From: Actinomycetota bacterium
GTDB lineage: Bacteria; Actinomycetota; Actinomycetes; Mycobacteriales; Jatrophihabitantaceae
DNA: 13,722 bases
Reading direction: 5' to 3'
Assembly (NCBI GenBank): GCA_019241805.1
Contig: JAFAWL010000082.1
Span: 1 to 13,722 of the forward strand
The position numbers and the translations under genes are program-made. The notes under the pieces were generated by a model that saw only the letters and a list, made by a program, of their open reading frames with translations, did no database searches and had not been told where the DNA came from. Shown here piece after piece: positions 1 to 4,785 of this stretch (position 1 is the first letter of the stretch; the number at the start of each line of letters is the position of its first letter).

Positions 1-1136
1 ACCTCGACGGCGGCCAGGTCGGGAATGTCGGCGGCCACCGGGTGCGTGGTCGGGAGCTGGTCCTGCCGGTAGGCCCACGTCTTTTCCACGTTGGCGAAGG
101 TGGTCCAGGCGTGGGACCACCGGGTCGCGGCGGTCTGCGCGAGCATCGAGGCGTACGTCGCGAACGACTCGTTGAGCCACAGGTCGTCCCACCACCGCAT
201 GGTGACGAGATCGCCGAACCACATGTGGGCCATCTCGTGCAGGATGGTTTCCCCGCGGCGTTCGCGGCGGGCGTCGGTGACTTTGCTGCGGAAGACGTAA
301 TCCTCGCGGAAGGTCACGCAACCGGCGTTCTCCATCGCGCCCGCGTTGAATTCAGGCACGAAGATCTGGTCGTACTTGCCGAAGGCGTAGCGCAGCCCGA
401 AGTTCGCGTGGAACCAGTCGAAACCCTGCTTGGTCGTCGTGAACAGCTCGTCGGGATCGAGATATCGCGCGAGCGACGCTCGGCACCACAGCCGCAGGTC
501 GATGCCGTCGTGGTGGTCGCTGACGATGTGGTACGGACCCGCGCAGACGGCCGTGATGTACGGGCTGATACGGGGCGTCGTCGCGAAGTGCACGGTTTTG
601 CCGGCATCGAGGTCGTCGACGCTCGTCTCACGACCGTTCGAGGTGACCGACCAGTGCTCAGGCACTGTGACGTGGAAGGTGAACTCACCCTTGAGGTCCG
701 GCTGATCGAAGCACGCGAAGACCCGCTTGGCGTCGGCGGTCTCGAATTGCGTGTACAGGTAGACCTCGCCGTCGAGCGGATCGACGAAGCGGTGCAGGCC
801 CTCGCCCGTATTCGTGTACAGCATTTCTGCGTCGACGACGACGACGTTCTCGCCGACCAGTTCCGGCAGCACGATGCCCTCACCGGCGTCGAAGTCGCTC
901 ACGTCCAACTCGACGCCGTTGAGTGTCACCCGGTACAGCGACTCGGCGTAGACGTCGAGGAACGTCGACGAGCCGGAGCGGTTGGCCGAAAACCGGATCG
1001 TGGTTATGGAGCGGAAGCTCCGATCCGACGGCTTCCCGCCACCGTCGGTCAGGTCCAGCTGGACGTCGTAGGAATCGACGTGCAGCAACTCGGCGCGTAC
1101 GCGGGCGTCGTCGCGGGTGAGGTTAGGAACGGCCAC
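1..1136 (-). CDS. pepN: Aminopeptidase N (M1 zinc metallopeptidase), N-terminal part; gene runs off the window's left edge
   Basis: Cytosolic zinc aminopeptidase that removes N-terminal residues from peptides. Only about 378 N-terminal residues are in the window; actinobacterial PepN is usually about 850, so the C-terminal part lies to the left. Seen directly: a start reading MAVPNLTRDDARVRAELL; the substrate-binding GAMEN motif at about residues 266-270; the zinc motif HEMAH at 300-304; and the third zinc ligand Glu323 in NESFA, exactly 18 residues after the second His. The M1 catalytic signature is therefore complete. I chose the GTG at 1136 because AAGGAG lies at 1146-1141, four bases upstream, and because the protein then begins like its actinobacterial homologues. 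It is divergent from the Rv2466c-like gene at 1249. A GCCAA-N3-TTGGC palindrome sits directly upstream of the ribosome binding site. Function is very secure from the motifs; regulation is unknown. Confidence 0.96.
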   Translation of the reverse strand, partial: MAVPNLTRDDARVRAELLHVDSYDVQLDLTDGGGKPSDRSFRSITTIRFSANRSGSSTFLDVYAESLYRVTLNGVELDVSDFDAGEGIVLPELVGENVVVVDAEMLYTNTGEGLHRFVDPLDGEVYLYTQFETADAKRVFACFDQPDLKGEFTFHVTVPEHWSVTSNGRETSVDDLDAGKTVHFATTPRISPYITAVCAGPYHIVSDHHDGIDLRLWCRASLARYLDPDELFTTTKQGFDWFHANFGLRYAFGKYDQIFVPEFNAGAMENAGCVTFREDYVFRSKVTDARRERRGETILHEMAHMWFGDLVTMRWWDDLWLNESFATYASMLAQTAATRWSHAWTTFANVEKTWAYRQDQLPTTHPVAADIPDLAAVE

Positions 1137-1146
1137 AGCTCTCCTT

Positions 1147-1159
1147 GCCAATGTTTGGC
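1147..1159. repeat. 13-base palindrome GCCAA-N3-TTGGC upstream of pepN
   Basis: GCCAATGTTTGGC has perfect 5-base arms around a 3-base centre. It lies immediately upstream of the pepN Shine-Dalgarno sequence in the pepN/Rv2466c-like divergent gap. It could be a small operator or a chance hairpin in the leader. Nothing in the sequence identifies a binding protein. Confidence 0.35.
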
Positions 1160-1235
1160 TGCCCAGTCTTGCACGACTCGCCGGCCGGTCGGGGCGGCCC
1201 GAGCAGCCGCGCTCGCCCACAGCTGAACGCACAAC

Positions 1236-1241
1236 TAGTGT
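1236..1241 (+). promoter_or_regulatory. Candidate -10 box (TAGTGT) for a leaderless transcript
   Basis: TAGTGT fits the actinobacterial TANNNT -10 consensus and ends seven bases before the ATG at 1249. Transcription would then begin at or next to the start codon. No well-spaced Shine-Dalgarno exists (the only purine run, GAGGG, ends one base before the ATG), which suits leaderless expression. This is inference from spacing; no clear -35 is visible. Confidence 0.4.
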
Positions 1242-1248
1242 CGAGGGC

Positions 1249-1869
1249 ATGACCGCTACTTCAGAACGGGCGACCGTCGGCTTCTGGTTCGACCCCCTGT
1301 GCCCCTTCGCTTGGATCACCTCACGATGGATTCTCGAGGTCGAGAAACAGCGCGACCTCGATCTGAGCTTCCACGTCATGTCGCTGTCGGTTCTGAACTC
1401 CGGTCGCGACGAGCTGTCCGAGGACTACAAAGCCATGCTGTCTCGCGGATGGGGTCCGGTGCGGGTGTGTATCGCCGCCGAGCAGGCGCACGGCAACGAA
1501 GTCCTGCGCCCGCTCTACACCGCGCTCGGCACCCGACGGCACGATCAAGGACGACAGTTCTCCCGCGAGGTGATCCTCGAGTCGCTCGCCGAGGCCGGTC
1601 TGCCGGAGTCGCTCGCCGACGCGATGGAGTCTGAGGAGTACGACGAGGTGCTGAGGAAGTCGCATCACGAGGGCATGGACCCCGTCGGGTACGAAGTGGG
1701 CACGCCGGTGTTGCACATCGACGGCACCGCGTACTTCGGCCCGGTGCTCACGCGTATCCCGCGCGGTGAGGATGCGGTGCGGATCTGGGACGGCGCCCGG
1801 TTGGTGGCCGACTACCCTTACTTCTTCGAACTCAAGCGCACTCGCACCGAGCGCCCGCGTTTTGACTGA
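1249..1869 (+). CDS. Rv2466c-like mycothiol-dependent oxidoreductase (DsbA/thioredoxin fold), single-cysteine CPFA form
   Basis: 206-residue cytosolic protein of the DsbA-like thioredoxin-fold group. The M. tuberculosis member Rv2466c (about 207 residues) is a mycothiol-dependent reductase that also activates nitro-prodrugs. Seen here: strand and active site FWFDPLCPFAWITSRW at residues 12-27, a central helical insert with the segment WGPVRVCIAAEQAHG, the cis-Pro loop region VGTPVLHIDG, and the C-terminal ELKRTRTERP; all match what I recall of Rv2466c. The active site has Cys18 but Ala21 replaces the second Cys of the CPWC motif, so a monothiol, mycothiol-linked mechanism is implied (inference). 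An upstream in-frame start at 1117 would overlap pepN and add 44 unconserved residues; I chose ATG 1249 because it gives the family length. Its stop overlaps the start of the DUF952 gene, so the two are probably co-translated. Confidence 0.88.
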   Translation: MTATSERATVGFWFDPLCPFAWITSRWILEVEKQRDLDLSFHVMSLSVLNSGRDELSEDYKAMLSRGWGPVRVCIAAEQAHGNEVLRPLYTALGTRRHDQGRQFSREVILESLAEAGLPESLADAMESEEYDEVLRKSHHEGMDPVGYEVGTPVLHIDGTAYFGPVLTRIPRGEDAVRIWDGARLVADYPYFFELKRTRTERPRFD

Positions 1870-2206
1870 AGCCCGACTGTTTCACATCGTCGACCACGAC
1901 ACCTGGACGGTCGTCGAGGCGACCGGCGAGTATCGACCGTCGTCATTGGTCACCGAGGGATTCGTGCACTGCTCGTTCGCGTCTCAGGTCGCGGGCACCG
2001 CGGCGCTGCGATTCGCCGGCGTGCCGAACCTCGATGTCATCGAGTTCGCGCGCGAGCGGGTACCCCCGGTGCGCGTGGAAGATTCATACGGCAGCGGCAT
2101 GAGTTTTCCGCATATCTACGGCCCGGTGCCCACGACGGCCGTCCTCGGCCGCTGGCCACTGTCCGAGTTCATCGCTCGAAGCGTTGGCGCATCGCCGGAT
2201 CGGTGA
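1862..2206 (+). CDS. DUF952 family protein
   Basis: 114-residue small cytosolic protein. The opening ARLFHIVDHDTW, the middle SLVTEGFVHCSF, and the later VRVEDSYG and FPHIYGPV are the recognisable DUF952 pattern (family usually about 110-115 residues). The family has no established reaction that I can state. I chose the TTG at 1862 because it yields MTEARLFHI and the family length; no ATG is near, and the longer in-frame opening at 1766 lies wholly inside the preceding gene. The start overlaps the upstream stop by eight bases, so translation is probably coupled. Its 3' end overlaps the end of the convergent ctaG-like gene by 38 bases. Confidence 0.82.
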   Translation: MTEARLFHIVDHDTWTVVEATGEYRPSSLVTEGFVHCSFASQVAGTAALRFAGVPNLDVIEFARERVPPVRVEDSYGSGMSFPHIYGPVPTTAVLGRWPLSEFIARSVGASPDR

Positions 2207-3095
2207 GCCACCAGGGAGCGTCGGGAGCCAGTTCGTCGTCGCCGACACCGCGGGCGAAGCGCTCGGCATCGAGCACCGTGTCGATCTCCTGGGCATCCCG
2301 GGCATCCGCCCTCACCCAGCGCCGGAAGATCAGCAGGAGGAACGGCAGGTCGATCAGTTCGGCGACCACCCACAGCGTTGCGCCGGCCAGCTGCTGGTCG
2401 TGCAGGGCGGTGGGACTCCAGGAATGAACGGCCCGGTGATCGAAGAACGTCGTCACCGGGTGTGTACTCAGGCGCAGCACGATGCCGGGCACGGCGTCCA
2501 GGAGAAGCTCGAAGACGCCGATGACGAGCGCGAGCGCGACGGCGAGCGACCCCGCTTGATTGCTCACCCCGACCAGCGGAAGCACGATCAAGGCCCCGAG
2601 CGCGACGACGACGATTTCGAGCACCCACGCCAGCGGGCGGGTAGTAATCGCCCAGCCGGGTAGCGGTCCGAAGAACAGGACCGCGCTCAGCACCGGGATG
2701 AGCGCCGGTCCGACGAGGGGATTCGCGAACACGCGACCCAGGCCGCTGGAGACGAATCTGATCGAGCGTTCACCGTGCACCCGCCGAGCGAGTTCGATCG
2801 GTTGACCGGCCATGATCACGACTGGCACGACCAGCAGCAGTGCCAGGTACTGCGTTGTCCACACCCAGAACAGGGAGTCGACGTAACGCTCGAGCACGCC
2901 GTTGGTCGTCCAGCCCAGAAGCAGCAAGCCGATCGCGAACGCGGCCGAGTGCCACCGGGGCCACGCCTCGGGCAGGCGCCGCACCGCGCTCAGGTACCAG
3001 GCGGCCGCGCCGACGACCACGACGATTGCGATCGGTTGCGGCGCCCAGGCGGTGAGCAGCGACGCGAGGGTCGGACTCGGCAGTGCGCTCACCAC
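2169..3095 (-). CDS. ctaG: CtaG-type cytochrome c oxidase assembly membrane protein (Caa3_CtaG family)
   Basis: 308-residue polytopic membrane protein. Members of Pfam Caa3_CtaG are linked to assembly or copper loading of cytochrome c oxidase. Visible hydrophobic helices include about residues 20-36, 50-65, 78-96, 127-144, 155-175, 183-205 and 240-258. Characteristic pieces are WTTQYLALLLVVPVVIMAGQP, FFDHRAVHSW (charged/His loop), DQQLAGATLWVVAELIDLP and the soluble C-terminal tail with DAPWWLTDPAMRQRF. The start is uncertain: GTG 3095 and GTG 3092 are adjacent, and both lie in the first copy of a 25-base tandem duplication. GGAG at 3098-3095 overlaps them or sits too close for a normal ribosome binding site. 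It is divergent from rpiB and convergent with DUF952. Gene symbol is by family; the in vivo role is inferred. Confidence 0.85.
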   Translation of the reverse strand: MVSALPSPTLASLLTAWAPQPIAIVVVVGAAAWYLSAVRRLPEAWPRWHSAAFAIGLLLLGWTTNGVLERYVDSLFWVWTTQYLALLLVVPVVIMAGQPIELARRVHGERSIRFVSSGLGRVFANPLVGPALIPVLSAVLFFGPLPGWAITTRPLAWVLEIVVVALGALIVLPLVGVSNQAGSLAVALALVIGVFELLLDAVPGIVLRLSTHPVTTFFDHRAVHSWSPTALHDQQLAGATLWVVAELIDLPFLLLIFRRWVRADARDAQEIDTVLDAERFARGVGDDELAPDAPWWLTDPAMRQRFER

Positions 3096-3130
3096 TCCAT
3101 GGTGGCAGTGCGCTCACCACTCCATGGTGG
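3081..3130. repeat. Perfect 25-base tandem duplication over the ctaG start region
   Basis: Positions 3081-3105 and 3106-3130 are identical (unit begins CAGTGCGCTCACCACT and ends CCATGGTGG), with no bases between. On the minus strand each copy contains ATG-GAG-TGG-TGA, a three-codon mini-ORF whose stop overlaps a GTG start (GTGA). Because 25 is not a multiple of three, the GTG in the outer copy is in a different frame from ctaG; only the inner copy opens the ctaG frame. It looks like a recent slippage or replication duplication. It also sits in the ctaG/rpiB divergent promoter region. Confidence 0.95.
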
Positions 3131-3190
3131 CAGCCGGTCCGGGTGCGTGGTTACCGCCCGTCGGACGAGGCTCCGCCCGTTGCTGCGATC

Positions 3191-3655
3191 ATGTGCGCCA
3201 TGCGCGTCTATCTGGGTAGCGATCACGCCGGATTCGAGCTGAAGGCTCACCTGGTGGAGCACGTCCGGTCGCTCGGCCACGAGGCGATCGACTGCGGCGC
3301 GGTCAGCTACGACCCTCAGGACGACTACCCGGCCCCCTGCATCGCCGCGGCCTCACGGACCGTCGCCGACCCCGGTTCGCTCGGCATCGTCATCGGCGGC
3401 TCGGGAAACGGGGAGCAGATCGCGGCTAACAAGGTCACGGGTATCCGAGCCGCGCTGGTGTGGAACGACGAGACGGCCCGGTTGGCTCGCGAGCACAACG
3501 ACGCCCAGATCATCTCTCTGGGCGCGCGCAACCATCCGGTCGAGGACGCGACGAGGTTCGTCGAAATCTTCCTGGCCACTGCGTTCTCGCAGGATCCCCG
3601 GCACGTGCGCCGGATCGAGCAGGTGGCTCGTTACGAGCAGACCGGTGAAGTCTGA
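3191..3655 (+). CDS. rpiB: Ribose-5-phosphate isomerase B (RpiB/LacAB family)
   Basis: 154-residue cytosolic enzyme interconverting ribose 5-phosphate and ribulose 5-phosphate in the non-oxidative pentose phosphate pathway. Seen: MRVYLGSDHAGFELK near the N-terminus, AIDCGA, DDYPAPCIAAA, and the active-site loop GGSGNGEQIAANK, then AREHNDAQIISLGAR. With the ATG at 3191 the loop Glu is residue 75, which matches the catalytic Glu75 described for M. tuberculosis RpiB (Rv2465c), a subtype that does not use the catalytic cysteine of E. coli RpiB. ATG 3200 (MRVYLG) is an alternative start three codons in; neither has a clear Shine-Dalgarno. It is divergent from ctaG and its stop lies four bases from the convergent small gene's stop. 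Confidence 0.96.
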   Translation: MCAMRVYLGSDHAGFELKAHLVEHVRSLGHEAIDCGAVSYDPQDDYPAPCIAAASRTVADPGSLGIVIGGSGNGEQIAANKVTGIRAALVWNDETARLAREHNDAQIISLGARNHPVEDATRFVEIFLATAFSQDPRHVRRIEQVARYEQTGEV

Positions 3656-3659
3656 GGGA

Positions 3660-4016
3660 TCAACTGTCCGGCCGCCAGTGCCGTCGCACGATCTGAACGT
3701 CGCGTTCGGCCGCCTCGAGATCCTCCGGGCTCGGGCGATTCACATCGCGCCCGCGGAGTGCGCCGCCGGGGCCGAGCTGGGAGGATCCGGCTCCGATCAG
3801 ATCCCGCATCCCGGCGTCGCGTCCGGCCGGGCGGCCGCGGCCCCGGCGGGCAGGCCCGCTGATCTCGGCCGGTTCCAGCCTTTGCTCGTCGCTCGGCTCA
3901 GTGCTTCCGCGTCGCTCGTCGCCGCCCGCTCGTCGGGGTCGACGCCGGCGCCGGATGCGCGGATCGGCGTCGGAATCACTCGACCGGCTCGTCGCGTCGC
4001 TGTCCATGTCGGCCAT
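3660..4016 (-). CDS. Small basic, low-complexity hypothetical protein (118 aa)
   Basis: I do not recognise a named family. The first half is rich in Arg, Asp, Ser, Gly and Pro (for example RIRRRRRPRRAGG at about residues 20-32) and is probably disordered. From about residue 69 it looks more ordered: MRDLIGAGSSQLGPGGALRG, RDVNRPSPEDLEAAERDV and a basic end IVRRHWRP. There is no signal peptide or membrane helix. It lies 23 bases downstream of the thiol dioxygenase stop on the same strand, so the two are probably co-transcribed. It may start at ATG 4016 or ATG 4007; no good ribosome binding site is seen for either. It fills the gap to rpiB exactly, which supports a real gene. Function unknown. 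Confidence 0.6.
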   Translation of the reverse strand: MADMDSDATSRSSDSDADPRIRRRRRPRRAGGDERRGSTEPSDEQRLEPAEISGPARRGRGRPAGRDAGMRDLIGAGSSQLGPGGALRGRDVNRPSPEDLEAAERDVQIVRRHWRPDS

Positions 4017-4039
4017 GGTGCAGCATCATGCGGCCGCGA

Positions 4040-4630
4040 TCACACGCTGATCTGCTCCGGTGCGTAGGTGCGGCGAATGCTCGATCGCTGCGCGGCGATG
4101 TCGGCGCCGTAGACGTGCAGCGAGATCGCCGTGCCCGGTCCGGGGTTGCAGACGTAGTGGATGTCGCCCGGCGGAGTGAAATGCGAGATGTCGCCGGTCG
4201 GATTGATGCGTTGCTCGGTCTCGATCAGCCGTAAGCCGCTCGGTCCGGGAACCGCGGTATAACGCGATTCGAGTTCGCTGCCTGACAGCACCGCTACGGC
4301 GCCCCAGCACAGGTGATCGTGGATCGCGGTGCGTTGGCCGGCTCGCCACACCAGCGCCACGACGGAGAATCCGGTGTCACGGTCTACGTGCAGGATGTGC
4401 TGTTGGTAGTGCTCGGCGTCGCCGGCTTGCTCATCGAGTTTCAACAGGCCCACGCCGGGCCGATGTTCGGACAAGCACTGCGCAACCATCTCGGCGGCAG
4501 CCGCCGGGTGTCCGGTCGTGCGCAAGCCGTGGCGCACTGCTGCGAGCAGTTCCGCCAGCTCGGCGCGATCCCGCTCGATCCGGTCGTCTCGGGAAACTCG
4601 GCTTGGTGCACGTGCCGTACGTATCGACAT
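4040..4630 (-). CDS. Thiol dioxygenase, cysteine dioxygenase family (Gln type, 3-mercaptopropionate dioxygenase-like)
   Basis: 196-residue cupin mononuclear-iron enzyme that oxidises a thiol to its sulfinate using O2. The iron-binding three-His set is visible: His104 and His106 in AIHDHLCWG, and His172 in ISLHVYG. The first beta strand reads HYQQHILHVD at about 74-83. In cysteine dioxygenases the equivalent position is Arg (Y-x-R, which binds the cysteine carboxylate), whereas 3-mercaptopropionate dioxygenases have Gln (Y-x-Q), as here at Gln77. The substrate may therefore be 3-mercaptopropionate or a wider range of thiols (inference from recalled family knowledge). The start ATG 4630 has GAGGGAG at good spacing. 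The leader at 4631-4785 carries inverted repeats. It is followed by the small basic protein gene, probably as an operon. Confidence 0.85.
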   Translation of the reverse strand: MSIRTARAPSRVSRDDRIERDRAELAELLAAVRHGLRTTGHPAAAAEMVAQCLSEHRPGVGLLKLDEQAGDAEHYQQHILHVDRDTGFSVVALVWRAGQRTAIHDHLCWGAVAVLSGSELESRYTAVPGPSGLRLIETEQRINPTGDISHFTPPGDIHYVCNPGPGTAISLHVYGADIAAQRSSIRRTYAPEQISV

Positions 4631-4698
4631 GGTGGGCTCCCTCGTCCGATCCGGCCGGCTCGACCGTTGGTTCGGTCTTCCGGGTCTGGTCCAGGAAT

Positions 4699-4753
4699 AC
4701 CCACACGGGTTGACGGTTACCCAGGCACTGACTGAGAGCCGTCAATGACCGGC
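4699..4753 (-). promoter_or_regulatory. Inverted-repeat cluster in the thiol dioxygenase leader
   Basis: TTGACGG (4710-4716) and CCGTCAA (4739-4745) form perfect 7-base arms 22 bases apart. Overlapping them are ACCC-N4-GGGT (4699-4710), GGGT-N8-ACCC (4707-4722) and the near-palindrome GCCGTCAATGACCGGC (4738-4753). Some pairings exclude each other, so this could be an operator pair or a switching RNA leader. The minus-strand copy TTGACGG also resembles a -35 box, but no well-spaced -10 follows. I see no match to SAM riboswitches I know. It lies in the 155-base gap between the dioxygenase start and the GGDEF-EAL stop. Confidence 0.4.
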
Positions 4754-4785
4754 GGTGCGCTCGGTGGCAGCAGGAGTCGGACGCC

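Noticed and set aside
42..1226. 394-codon plus-strand open frame opposite pepN
   Set aside because: Antisense shadow of pepN. The minus strand carries the full M1 motif set in frame, while the plus translation is low-complexity Val/Arg/Glu-rich with no domain.
3081..3130. Start of a CRISPR array or mobile-element terminal repeat
   Set aside because: Only two copies directly abutting with no spacer, no cas or transposase gene nearby, and no matching copy elsewhere in the window.
4631..4785. SAM-IV or other sulfur-linked riboswitch before the thiol dioxygenase
   Set aside because: Stems exist, but the conserved core sequences of the SAM riboswitch classes I know are not visible; kept only as an unidentified structured leader.
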